DNA from: a virus
Strand: one strand, 5' to 3'
Virus record (IMG/VR): IMGVR_UViG_3300008110_000071
Span: 1 to 54,883 of that record
DNA length: 54,883 bases
The stretch's first letter is position 1; the number at the start of each line of letters is the position of its first letter. Made by a program: the position numbers and the translations under genes. Shown here piece by piece: positions 7,687 through 18,600 of the stretch. The notes under the pieces were generated by a model. It searched no databases. It was not told the DNA's origin and was given only the letters and a program-made list of their open reading frames with translations.

Positions 7687-10600
7687 TTAAACTGCGAGAG
7701 AGATAGCTCTAAAGTTTCTAATTTTAATGATATTTGTTTGATCTTCTGCAATCATGCAAATTTTCACTGCGTATTGTTTAAATTCTGGTAAATTTTTCAA
7801 TTCAAATTCAAAGGCTTTATAATCATTTGAATTTGAAGATTTTGGATATGATAGGGATGGCACTTCAACATAACCACTCTGATTAAATGAAGTTAAATTG
7901 CCATCTCCAACAGCTTTAACAAATACTTTTATGTCAGAATAAGATCCATTTAAACCTTGAGTTCTAACTGCATCAAAGAATACTTTAATTGATGTAGAAA
8001 CTCCTTCTAAAGTAACTTTTTTAGTTATATATGATGAATAAAATCCAGATGACGGAGTTAATTCTGCTGAAATATCAATATCATTATCTATAAGTTTTTT
8101 ACTCAATCTGTTTGATACTGTATTAATAGAGGACCCATATAGTTCTATGATAGGACTTACATTATCAGAAGATGAAGACATATTTACATTTAATTTCAAT
8201 GTAGTCGGGGATCCTGGATAATATACTGCAGTATTTGGGGAAGAAGCAATCAATCTAGATGAATTCATTTTACAATATTTTTTATTTTCAATGGATTCTT
8301 GATTTAATTGACTAAATGAATTCTTAGGTCCATATAAAGAACTTCCACTTACACTAGTAAATGTTATAGACATATCCGTAGATGGAAGAACTAAATTATT
8401 TAAATTTGGATATAATTCTTCATATTGAATATTTCTAGAAGCTTTTGCAGTATCTCCTCCACTTCTTAAATCTAATGATGCTTTACTGATAGTTGAAATT
8501 TTATAATTATCAAAATCTATTACATCTACTATTTTATGTACTTTATTAATTTCTATTAATGGAATGCCATTTAAATTATAACACATTACAGGAGAATTTA
8601 AAGAATGGCCAGTTGCAACAGTACCGGCAATACCTCTTTCCGAAACACTTAATGTATTTCCTGATTTTGAAGTATATTTTATAATTTCATTATCTATCAT
8701 TAAATATCCAGGATTAGAAGCACTGACTGGAAATCCATTAACTGTTTGCCATGTAGTTGATGATGCATTTCCTACCGTAATATTTCCAATGTATGTGGAT
8801 GTAATTGAAGTATTTAATATTGTTGCAGGTGCATCTGAAGTAATACCTGAAATTCTAACATAATTTTGTGTAGTATTCATACAATGATTTGGCTGGAACA
8901 CAGTAATATCAGATGAATTTAAAGTCATTTGCAGCGGACTTTGAATTAAAGTCACATCTGCAACTGGATCATTATTTAAAACGCATGTATATGTTGAATT
9001 TGTAGCAAATTTTGCTCTATTGATAGTAAATTTAATATCTTCAAATTGATCTGGAGTCCATGTAGACATATTCTGAGATTTAAATAGTGATCCAGAATAT
9101 GGTTGTTTATCAATAGCGTATGAAGTAGTTACATCAGCTTCATTAAGTCTAGAAATCCAAATTTTGTATAATTTTGAATCACTTTTTACTACAAATGCAT
9201 AATACGTATCTTGATTTAAATATACTAAAGATGGAAATGTAAATTTGGTCGCACGAGAAGCATCGGAAGAAATGTTTACATTAGATGCCTGAACTATTGC
9301 AACTGAGTTTGGAACTACAGTATTAGTAAGTGTTCCGTTTTCCATTGTTCTAATTTCGATAGAAACTGGAGTTGTGGAATCTTTTGACTGAAAATATAAA
9401 TCAATTGAAGATAGGAACACTCCACCCTGAGAATCTACATAGAATGATTGAGCTACTGGATCTCCTCCACCAGCCGGTGGAGGTGGTGGTGGGAATGCAA
9501 TAAATCTTACTGTGGTTCCTCTAATTGGACCAGAAGAAATTTCTGGCAAATCCAGCGACATAACGTTACTGGTTAAATTCACAGTAGTTCCTAAAGTATC
9601 ATATGTAGCTACTGCACTAGTCTCGGAAATACCATAAATTGAAGTTCCAGTAACTTGGTCGCAAACTTTAAAGGATAAGTTGCCAGTCTCAAAAGTATCT
9701 GGAGGAATTACTAGAAATGCTTCCAAGCTACCAGCTGCATCTGTTTTAACTCTGGCTAAATTTAGTAAAGTTACTTTTCCAATTGCACCAGAAGTTTCTC
9801 CAATAATATAAAATGTAGAATTTAAAATTGTTGGATTTAACTGAGTTCCATCAGACGTAGTTGGTGGCTGTATTGATAGATATGTACTAGATGAAGTATA
9901 ATTTCCCAGCGATGAACTAATTACAGTAGTTTCTATAGTAGTTGATTCTGGAGGAGTAGTTACTGTATTAGTATTGGATAAAAATACCTTTTCTCCAATT
10001 ACAAAAGTTCCAGTCCTCTCGGTCATATCAATAATGTCCAGTGGAAAAATCATTTCATCATGTAGAACTTCATCAACAAAGAAATGAATTACAGTATTGG
10101 CTTTTAACTTATTGGCACTTAAATAAACTAGTCTAGAACGAACAAACCTGTTTACTTCAATATTATTAATACTATCTCCAACTTCAATATCTTGAGTAAA
10201 TGTTGTAAATGTATTGTCTACTTCTCCAACATTACTAACATTTAATGTTCCCCCTGCAACTTGAAGTCTAGGAACAATATTTCTATTCCAATCATTCCAT
10301 TGATCTGCTAATGCAGTTGTGCGATCAAATAGTGCTCTAAAAGGAGTGCTTAAATCTATTTGTTGAGTGTTAGTCTCAGTTCTAACAGTATCAAACCATA
10401 CATCTTTATTTGGTTGTAAATTAATTTCTCCATTCCATGAAATAACTTCAAATGGTTGTAGATTTTCTACTCTACTAGCGTATTGCTGACTAATATATTC
10501 ATTTTCAGTGTACGGTAAAGTTACTATAGATCCTGACTTTACTGTAGTTGATGCTTGATCATAATTTACTCCAATTTTAGTTGCATATGGATATGGCCTC

Positions 10601-13600
10601 AATATTGCATTATCAGTATCAATAGATGCAGTATAATTAACATTATTTAAATCTGCAAAATCAGTAGTTTTAAAATTATCTGCAATAAATCCAGTTTTAA
10701 ATCTATTATTTCCAAATTCATCTAGTATTAATAAACTGTTGGTTCCAATTTCTAGTAGATTTAATGATGTTAAATTTTCTACGGTTTCTAAACGTTTATC
10801 AATTGATGAAATATCTTTCATTGTATAACGTTTAAAATCACTAATTTTAACACTTGCCAGAGAAGCATCCTTCATGTATGGTGGAATTGTTACTGTAGCC
10901 AGTAACAATGAATTTTGAACTTCTTGAGGTTCTTGTGGAAAATTAGATTCGGATCCTTTTAGTACTAATAGATTGTTATTTTCATCTAAAAATATTTTAT
11001 CAATTCTTCCAAGATAATAATCATAATCTGCACTAATAATTTCACCTGGATATGTAAATGCAGTAATTGGTCTATTTGAAAGAGATATAGAATTAAACAA
11101 ATCAAATGCAGAATTAGTTTCTACAAAAGGAGATGATAATGTGCCAGAAGTTCCTGAAACTGAAGACGGTAGAGTTTCATATCTAAAATCTACAATATCA
11201 GTGTACGCAATCCCATTATATGTTGTGGGTGTAGTTGAAAATGGTTCTTCCGTAAAATTATATGAATTTGCAGTGTAAAAATCATTCGATGTATTGGAAT
11301 GAATATAATAATCAAATATTACAATAAATTTATTTGTTGGAATTGGCCTTCCATCGTTTCTAACTAATTTTGAAATATTATAAAATTCAGTGGAATCATT
11401 CTTAACTAAATTAAAATTGTTTGTAATATCTATGTAATTTCCATGTGTAACTGAAGTAATAAATTTACCTTGCACATTAGAATTTCCTGCGACTACAATT
11501 TCTAGAGGTTGAGTAAATGTAACTGGAAATTTATTGGATGTTAAATATTTAATATATAATGTATTTCCACTTATAGAAATAACTCTAGCATTAGCTAATT
11601 CATAATAAATTATATCTCCTACTTGTATTTGGCTTGAGCTATTTACTACAACTTTATCAAATAAAGATGTATTTGCATCTGATGCAGATGTAGCTTCATG
11701 TATTGCATGAATTCTATATACATCAGCAAATTTTAATGAAATTTCTTTATCTGAAATTCTAGTTCCATATTTGACGTTTGAACTATTTTTTTGCTTATCT
11801 ACCAATAAACATGTAAATTTATTTGCGGTTTTGAGTTTTAATGATGGATTATTTACTCTTACTTTATATGTAACTAATACTGAAGACCCAATTAATGTAC
11901 TATCAACGTCTAAACGCACACTATTTGACTGAGAAGATTCGTTTACTGTATAATTAATATTTCCTGTGGAACTATTTGAAACACTTATATCTCCGGTTGA
12001 TATAGAATAATCTGAAGTTGTTGAAATGATAATAGACGCACTTGAGCTGACAACTTTAAGTTCATTTACTATTTTATAATATGATAAATCTGTTGTTTCT
12101 TTAACCGTATTTGGAAATTTAGAAAAGAAATTTGCTCCAAAAGTTTTTAATTTTGGAACTAATTTTTTAATAGAATAATAATTTCCATTTCCAATACCAG
12201 GAGAAGATAGAGTTACCGATTCTCCTGAAATTGACTGTATTGTAACAATACTAGTTGCAATTTCAAGTTTCATTCCAGCTTTTAAATCTCTTGAAAAATT
12301 AGTAGAGATTCCAGTTAAAATATTATTTGATACTGTAAATGAAGATCCAGAAATTGAAATTTTTTCCAATTCTAATTCAGCAGTTGCTCCATTGGATGTA
12401 ATAATTGAAGTTATATTTTCAATTTTATAATTTACTGCACTATTAATAATGTATGATGCTGAATTATTACTATTAGTAAATGATACTCCACTGGAAAAAT
12501 CTCCAGTGGTTTGTCGCACAGTAATGTTGTTGCCAGTTATTCCATGAACAACGCCTTGATTTCCATTAGATCCAAAAATAAAATCTCCAACTACTAAAGC
12601 TGGATTTGTGTCAAATGTAGTGATAGTAGAAAATAACGTAACATCACAAACAAATAGTCTTCCACTAGAAATTAATCCCAACGATCTACACTGACCAATT
12701 TGAGTTCCTGAACTTAATAATTGAATTGTAGCTCCAAATGGAATTACTCCACCTGTAATGGTATTAACCTTTAATGTAAAATAATTACCAAAAATTGAAG
12801 AAATTCCTTGATTATTCAAAGATAAAAATGATCTAGGTTTTTCTACTGTTAAATATTTTTTACTTGTATTGGTAAGTTCATATCCTTTCACGTATGCCTT
12901 TAGTGGATCTAGTTCAATAGTATAGTAATCTAACCCATTAATTGCATTACCATCTTCTGCAGTTACAGGTCGATTTAATATTTTTTTTCCATCTGGAAGT
13001 GTATCATTTAATTTATAGACTCCATTATTCTTTCCAGTATTATAAGTTTCACGAATTCTAAGATTAATATCATTAAGAGTATAATTTCCAGACTCATCAT
13101 AAGTTCGTCTAGCTAAGTTTTTTTCTAATTCATCGTAAACTGAAACTTCAACTTGTTCAACTAACTTTCCTCCATCCAGTCTAAGTAATTCAATAAATGC
13201 CGAGTCAGTTCCAAAATTAATATCTTGTTTTGTCAGTACTGCATCTATTTGTAATCTGTCTGCACCCGGAGCAGTGTAGTTGGAAGAACCAACAGCATTA
13301 TCATACAAAGTAGAATCTGTTTCTGCAGTTACTATAGACTCTTGTATAGATAACCCAATTTTATAAGATGGATAGTTGGAATATTGATCTAATATAATAG
13401 TTTGTGTAGGTACAGTTACAAAAAATCCACGAATAAAAAATATTCCTTCTGTGATGTAAGCAGCACTTCCAACATAATCTGTAGCATTTTGAGATGCTGT
13501 CACTGCTACTGGATTATTAAATTCATCGACTAAAATTTCACCACTAGCAAATTTGGCAAACTGAGTTCCATTTACAATATTTCCAGATGAAATATATTTT

Positions 13601-13983
13601 ACATACAATGTAGCTACGGATTTTTCAGATTCTTCAGCACTAATACTATTAACTACAGTTGCAACTACATTACTTGTTAATCCTCTAACAGTCTTTTCAA
13701 CTAAATTTTCTCTAATAGTTTCAAAACTAATAGAGTTTACAGTTGGCTGTACTAATACTGCATGATATTGAGTATTATAACCTGTTTGGCCAGGAATAAC
13801 TACCGAACCTTCTTTAAATACATGCTGTCCAAATTTTTCAATTTGATATTGTAGCATAGACTGCAGAGTGGTTAACTCTCTAGCCTGCACAGGATAGTTT
13901 GGCTTGAATAATACCTTATAAAATTTTTTATTTTCAGTAAAATCATCAAAGTATGGTTGCAAACTAAGATCTGTATTTTGCAT
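7687..13983 (-). CDS. Giant tail protein with DUF4815-type N-terminus, 2098 aa
   Basis: The N-terminus (about residues 9-60: YFDDFTENKKFYKVLFKPNYPVQARELTTLQSMLQYQIEKFG) is the signature of DUF4815 proteins. These are large baseplate- or fibre-associated proteins of T4-like cyanophages. A long Asn/Ser/Thr-rich beta region follows. A proline hinge (FPPPPPPAGGGDPVAQSF) at about residue 1500 separates it from a C-terminal section with SFYVDSQGGVFLSSIDLYFQSKD, a jelly-roll-like domain. An 'EIIKYTSKSGNTLSVSERGIAGT' module at about residue 1760 is shared with other tail proteins here. Probably a host-contacting baseplate or fibre component. A late-promoter motif lies 32-41 bases upstream. Confidence 0.85.
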   Translation of the reverse strand: MQNTDLSLQPYFDDFTENKKFYKVLFKPNYPVQARELTTLQSMLQYQIEKFGQHVFKEGSVVIPGQTGYNTQYHAVLVQPTVNSISFETIRENLVEKTVRGLTSNVVATVVNSISAEESEKSVATLYVKYISSGNIVNGTQFAKFASGEILVDEFNNPVAVTASQNATDYVGSAAYITEGIFFIRGFFVTVPTQTIILDQYSNYPSYKIGLSIQESIVTAETDSTLYDNAVGSSNYTAPGADRLQIDAVLTKQDINFGTDSAFIELLRLDGGKLVEQVEVSVYDELEKNLARRTYDESGNYTLNDINLRIRETYNTGKNNGVYKLNDTLPDGKKILNRPVTAEDGNAINGLDYYTIELDPLKAYVKGYELTNTSKKYLTVEKPRSFLSLNNQGISSIFGNYFTLKVNTITGGVIPFGATIQLLSSGTQIGQCRSLGLISSGRLFVCDVTLFSTITTFDTNPALVVGDFIFGSNGNQGVVHGITGNNITVRQTTGDFSSGVSFTNSNNSASYIINSAVNYKIENITSIITSNGATAELELEKISISGSSFTVSNNILTGISTNFSRDLKAGMKLEIATSIVTIQSISGESVTLSSPGIGNGNYYSIKKLVPKLKTFGANFFSKFPNTVKETTDLSYYKIVNELKVVSSSASIIISTTSDYSISTGDISVSNSSTGNINYTVNESSQSNSVRLDVDSTLIGSSVLVTYKVRVNNPSLKLKTANKFTCLLVDKQKNSSNVKYGTRISDKEISLKFADVYRIHAIHEATSASDANTSLFDKVVVNSSSQIQVGDIIYYELANARVISISGNTLYIKYLTSNKFPVTFTQPLEIVVAGNSNVQGKFITSVTHGNYIDITNNFNLVKNDSTEFYNISKLVRNDGRPIPTNKFIVIFDYYIHSNTSNDFYTANSYNFTEEPFSTTPTTYNGIAYTDIVDFRYETLPSSVSGTSGTLSSPFVETNSAFDLFNSISLSNRPITAFTYPGEIISADYDYYLGRIDKIFLDENNNLLVLKGSESNFPQEPQEVQNSLLLATVTIPPYMKDASLASVKISDFKRYTMKDISSIDKRLETVENLTSLNLLEIGTNSLLILDEFGNNRFKTGFIADNFKTTDFADLNNVNYTASIDTDNAILRPYPYATKIGVNYDQASTTVKSGSIVTLPYTENEYISQQYASRVENLQPFEVISWNGEINLQPNKDVWFDTVRTETNTQQIDLSTPFRALFDRTTALADQWNDWNRNIVPRLQVAGGTLNVSNVGEVDNTFTTFTQDIEVGDSINNIEVNRFVRSRLVYLSANKLKANTVIHFFVDEVLHDEMIFPLDIIDMTERTGTFVIGEKVFLSNTNTVTTPPESTTIETTVISSSLGNYTSSSTYLSIQPPTTSDGTQLNPTILNSTFYIIGETSGAIGKVTLLNLARVKTDAAGSLEAFLVIPPDTFETGNLSFKVCDQVTGTSIYGISETSAVATYDTLGTTVNLTSNVMSLDLPEISSGPIRGTTVRFIAFPPPPPPAGGGDPVAQSFYVDSQGGVFLSSIDLYFQSKDSTTPVSIEIRTMENGTLTNTVVPNSVAIVQASNVNISSDASRATKFTFPSLVYLNQDTYYAFVVKSDSKLYKIWISRLNEADVTTSYAIDKQPYSGSLFKSQNMSTWTPDQFEDIKFTINRAKFATNSTYTCVLNNDPVADVTLIQSPLQMTLNSSDITVFQPNHCMNTTQNYVRISGITSDAPATILNTSITSTYIGNITVGNASSTTWQTVNGFPVSASNPGYLMIDNEIIKYTSKSGNTLSVSERGIAGTVATGHSLNSPVMCYNLNGIPLIEINKVHKIVDVIDFDNYKISTISKASLDLRSGGDTAKASRNIQYEELYPNLNNLVLPSTDMSITFTSVSGSSLYGPKNSFSQLNQESIENKKYCKMNSSRLIASSPNTAVYYPGSPTTLKLNVNMSSSSDNVSPIIELYGSSINTVSNRLSKKLIDNDIDISAELTPSSGFYSSYITKKVTLEGVSTSIKVFFDAVRTQGLNGSYSDIKVFVKAVGDGNLTSFNQSGYVEVPSLSYPKSSNSNDYKAFEFELKNLPEFKQYAVKICMIAEDQTNIIKIRNFRAISLAV

Positions 13984-14014
13984 CTATTTAACCTTCAAAT
14001 TTTTTGTTCTTTTT

Positions 14015-14024
14015 ATTATTTATT
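14015..14024 (-). promoter_or_regulatory. Late-promoter-like motif AATAAATAAT
   Basis: This is the same decamer as at 1581 and 15662, in the gap between the gp8 stop and the start of the 2098-aa protein. The spacing to the ATG (31 bases) fits a T4-type late promoter. Confidence 0.55.
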
Positions 14025-15629
14025 TTAAAACTCGATAACCAATTTAACATCTTCAATTTGATCATTAGAACGGAATACTGGTTTTCTATTTTCAACATAT
14101 AAAATATTGCCACTATATGGAGTTATTTCGGAAGTAAAATAACCATTTGTAAACTGAATTGCAGGTAGCCCTGCGATTGTACCTGTGAATGCAGAGTCCG
14201 GTGTAGCAGACCCAGTTGAGCTAGAAATTGCAGAATTTCCTTCAAATGCAATCAATTTATTTTTGCTGCCTACAGATTCTTGAGCTGCTGAAATATATTC
14301 ATTTTGATAATATCTTAAAACTTTGTTTATTGTATCCCAATGAATAACTCTTCCTTTTGCTTCATATGTAACTCCATTGACTGTTCTAGTTTGAGTTATA
14401 ATTTCACCATTTAAAAATGTAGTTGTTTCTGGTGTAGTGTCTAAAAATTTAACTGCTTTACACACTGTTCCAGTAGTTTCAACAAAATCTAAACTACTAA
14501 TTTGAGGATCTTCGATAAGTCCAAATCTTCTAAACTCCATGTTAACTGGAATATCACCATTGCCATCTAAGAATTCAATACTTTTATTAATCATCACCCT
14601 ATATCCACCTAATTCACTAAGTGCATTTTTGCCATGGCCCCCTGGAGGAGAAATAATTGGGATAATATTTGCTGTAGTTGCATTTATTCCCAATCCCACT
14701 ATAGAACCACTTAAATTACTTGTAGAATAGCATTTGGATAAATCAATATATCCAAATGTATATCCAGTACCTACTGCAGAAACGGATGCATTAGTAATTA
14801 CTCCTGAAGAGATTGTAATTTGAACAATACCTCCTGTTCCATTTCCATCAATACTAGTATAAACAGTTCCAGATGTAGTGCTGCCGTTAATAACAAGTCC
14901 AGAACCAGCATTTTGAATAAGTACTTGATCAATTGAACCGGAAATTGCAGCATTTACAACTGTAGATTCTATTTTAACTGGAATAAAATCTGTAGACACA
15001 AATTTGATATAATCTGCAACTCCTATAGTATACATATATTTCCATCTATATCCATCCCCAGTAGTTTGTATAGTTGGAGTAGTTGCAGATGGTTTTACGG
15101 TTGATGGTTTTCCATTAGGATATGCCCCCCCAGCTGGAGTCTGGCCATTGTAAATACATTTGTATACACGAAAATCGTCAGTCAGCACATAAAAACTAGA
15201 ATCATATAATTTTGGTTGTAGTGATGCTTTAGCTAAATTTGATGGTCCATAATCATGCCTATACATATCATATACAATTCCAGATTGCCAATTTCTTTTA
15301 CGAATTACATGAGAAACATCTGCTGGCTGAATTCGTTTAATTGCTATCATATCATCATAAATTTCATTTAGTTCATCTAAGTTATCGACTGGATTTGGGG
15401 GTGTTTGATCACTAACTGATGATAACGAACCATATTTTTCTTTGATTGTGCCATTCACATCATTCCAATTATAAGATCTTCCAATGAACAAATATATTTT
15501 ACTTCTATATGCCTGAGCACTAGTAGAAGAATCTACATCTTGAGTTTGGCCTGTAAAAGGCTCTGCAAGTGATTCTATAAATTGTTGTGCTGCAAACACT
15601 CTAAAATTATCAGTTACTAAAGAAGGCAT
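14025..15629 (-). CDS. 8: Baseplate wedge protein gp8-like
   Basis: Baseplate wedge component that binds gp7 in T4. The N-terminus, SLVTDNFRVFAAQQFIESL, and the segment KIYLFIGRSYNWND, then IAIKRIQPADVSHVIRKRNWQSGIVYDMYRHDY, plus FYVLTDDFRVYKCIYN and GDGYRWKYMYTI, are the classic gp8 blocks. At 534 aa it is longer than T4 gp8 (334 aa). The extra residues are a Gly/Ser/Thr-rich beta insertion (about 235-320). The order gp6-gp7-gp8 is preserved, as in T4. Confidence 0.92.
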   Translation of the reverse strand: MPSLVTDNFRVFAAQQFIESLAEPFTGQTQDVDSSTSAQAYRSKIYLFIGRSYNWNDVNGTIKEKYGSLSSVSDQTPPNPVDNLDELNEIYDDMIAIKRIQPADVSHVIRKRNWQSGIVYDMYRHDYGPSNLAKASLQPKLYDSSFYVLTDDFRVYKCIYNGQTPAGGAYPNGKPSTVKPSATTPTIQTTGDGYRWKYMYTIGVADYIKFVSTDFIPVKIESTVVNAAISGSIDQVLIQNAGSGLVINGSTTSGTVYTSIDGNGTGGIVQITISSGVITNASVSAVGTGYTFGYIDLSKCYSTSNLSGSIVGLGINATTANIIPIISPPGGHGKNALSELGGYRVMINKSIEFLDGNGDIPVNMEFRRFGLIEDPQISSLDFVETTGTVCKAVKFLDTTPETTTFLNGEIITQTRTVNGVTYEAKGRVIHWDTINKVLRYYQNEYISAAQESVGSKNKLIAFEGNSAISSSTGSATPDSAFTGTIAGLPAIQFTNGYFTSEITPYSGNILYVENRKPVFRSNDQIEDVKLVIEF

Positions 15630-15661
15630 TAGTTTTATCCTTGTAGTTAGTCTTTTGTATA

Positions 15662-15671
15662 ATTATTTATT
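15662..15671 (-). promoter_or_regulatory. Late-promoter-like motif AATAAATAAT
   Basis: Located in the short gap between the stop of the gp7-like gene and the gp8 start, 33 bases before the ATG. It matches the decamer at 1581 and 14015. Confidence 0.55.
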
Positions 15672-18600
15672 TAAATAAACCCATCAAAATACACGAGTGT
15701 ATTTTGCGTATGTGAAGTTGCATTTGACCCTCGTGTACATCCAAATAAACGTGGATATGCTTCATCTGTATTAATAATGGTATATTCTATTATTTCAGAG
15801 TCTATGATAACTTTATAACTATCATAACCTTCACCTTTATTCTTTAAATTTATAGATGTTATAGTTCCAGAAGAATTTAGTACAGGTTCGATAATACATC
15901 CAAATCCCCCACCTCCAACAACTTTAATTTCTATATCTTTCTCATTATAATTGCTGCCACCATTTATAAGTTGTACTTTAGTTACTCTGCCATTGCTAAC
16001 AAATGGTATAAATGTTGCGCCAGAACCAGTAGATGAATTTACAGTAATTTGAATATTACTAGATCCAAATCTATAGGAATTAAAAATTTTAACAAATTCT
16101 TGACTAGAATTCATTGTTTCATTCAATTTAGTTGCAAATGTAACAGAAGATTTACTAGTTAAATTTTGTTGCTCTACGTATGAGTATGCAGTAGCAACTA
16201 CTGTAGGATTAACATATTGATCATATCCTTCAATTTGAATTTTTACAGGTCCAACTACAGCATTTCCAGAATTTATATCTATGGTAGCACTTCCTACCGC
16301 ATTGTATCCAGAACCCTTTGCAACTAATATAACTGGGTCTGTATAATTATTTCCCCCAGCAGTAATATTAAAACTAGTAACTTTACCATTTGCTATAGTA
16401 GTATTTGCACTAAACCCAGAAGCTTTATTTCCGGTGTATGGCTCAGTTTTTAATACCGTAGGTGATAGTACCGAAGTTACTATTCTAGAATTTTCTTCTC
16501 CATCAATTGCTAATGTATCTCCTGGGGAAATTTGATATGAAATATCTGTTGTATTTACATCAGAATAAGTTCCCCTAAAATCTAAAATTGTTAACTTATT
16601 AGTTCCAGTGATATTATTAGTAAATACTATTTTGTTATTATCAATATAATAATCATACAATGGACTTTGAATATTTCCATTTTTAATAACTAAAATTTGA
16701 TTTTCATGTTTTCTTGGCCTTTCTATAACTGCATTTGGGTAATAATCTGTGGCATCTATTTTCTTTAAATTATATACTTTACCCCCAAACCCGGAAGTAA
16801 TGGTTTGTAATTTTAGGAATGACCCTACAGATTTAACTGAAATTATATCTGTACTAACTGGAGCAGTTGTAAACTGAATTTGACTATTATTATCTCCCTG
16901 TAATGTATAGTCTACACCAGGGTCAAGAATTTTGCCATTTTTAGTTATGATAATACTTGATTCAGAAGCTATTGAATCGTTTTCTATAGTTCCAACTGGG
17001 GTAAAGTTTTGCTCATTTAAGAACATATTGAATTTAGTGTTTACTCCATTATATGGAGTATTGATTTGATCAAGTAATTTTATGAGTCCTTCAAATTTAA
17101 TTCCAAATAGTGTGCTACTTATATTTTGAGTAATATTTAAATCTACATTGTTGGTATTTACATATGAGAAATTTTGTAGTTCTTCAAAACACCATTGTGT
17201 TGTGCCAAAAATACATAAATTTGATCTTTCTGCCGTAGAAATAGACTGACTCAGTGTATATCTATTAGCTGTTCCAGTTGCTGTTAAATTTACTACAGTA
17301 TTACCGTGCATTCTAACCATGAAGATAACATCAGTAGGATTTGGAGGTTGAGTAAAGTACACCATACCCCTTTGTGAAGATAACGTATATTGAACTCCAG
17401 GATGTTGAATTCTCCCATTTATTGATACTAAAATATCTGCATCTGTTACAATATCTGCAACAACTAAATTATTATTATTGTAATAGGTTCTAAATTTAGT
17501 TCTATATCCATCAGTATAATCGTCAAATTTATCAATAGTTGTTGTAGCTACAGTTTTTATAACAAATGCATTTGTAATTGGTATATTTTCACTTAAAGTT
17601 ATAGTATTTCCAGATATAGTAAAATTGTCGTTGTAAAATTGATTAGTTCCATCTAAGTATACAATTATATTTTTATATTGTTCTGGGGGAATTGATGATG
17701 CTAATGTAATTGTAGTTCCATTAATATTTGTAATTGAAATTTTATCATTTCCATGGCAATATAGTAGGTATATGTCATCCTCAACAGTTATGTTCGTAGT
17801 AAATGTAATAAATCCATTACCTGTAGTGTAATCAACTTCAGGATTTTGAACAATACCATTTCGTAGAAGTAGAATATCTGAAATTTCAACTGGATTTACA
17901 CTAGAATAATTTGAAAGTAATTTATAAGTTGATTTTGAATAATTATCATCAAAATCATCTATAATTTCTGTTTCATTAGAACCAATTTGATAAATGTGCA
18001 CTTCACTACCAGCTAATATTCCAGGAATAGTAATTAATGACCCAGATACAGAATATGAAGTAGTAGGTAATTGATATACACCATTTATACTGACAATTAA
18101 ATCTGAATTAATTGGAGGTTCGGTGGCTATCGGTGATCCATTTATTTGTAAACTATAAGTTTCAACTCCAGAAACAGTAGTAATCGTATCAAAAGTTCTT
18201 TTTTGATTTTGAAACGCTAATATTGTAACATTATCAAATGATAAACTAACAAATCCTGCAAAAATTAATCTATTTGTGCCACTATCAAAACTCCAAGAAT
18301 TTCCTACTTGTAGAGTTCCATTTACAAAAATTAAAAGTGTGTTAATATCTACTGCTGGAGTTTGACTTGTATATTGTAAAGTCGTAGTATTATATTGTGT
18401 AAATCTATTTGTAATATTAACTAAATCATTTGATTTATAATTTACAATATGCAATGGCTCTTGTGTGGTCAATGGAGAGTCAAATTGAATATATCTTGCA
18501 TTAGAATTTCCTCCAATAGTATAATCTACATCTGGTTTTTGATAAACTCCATTTCTAGTAATTATCAAATTACTAGAACTATACACTTGAGAACTAACAT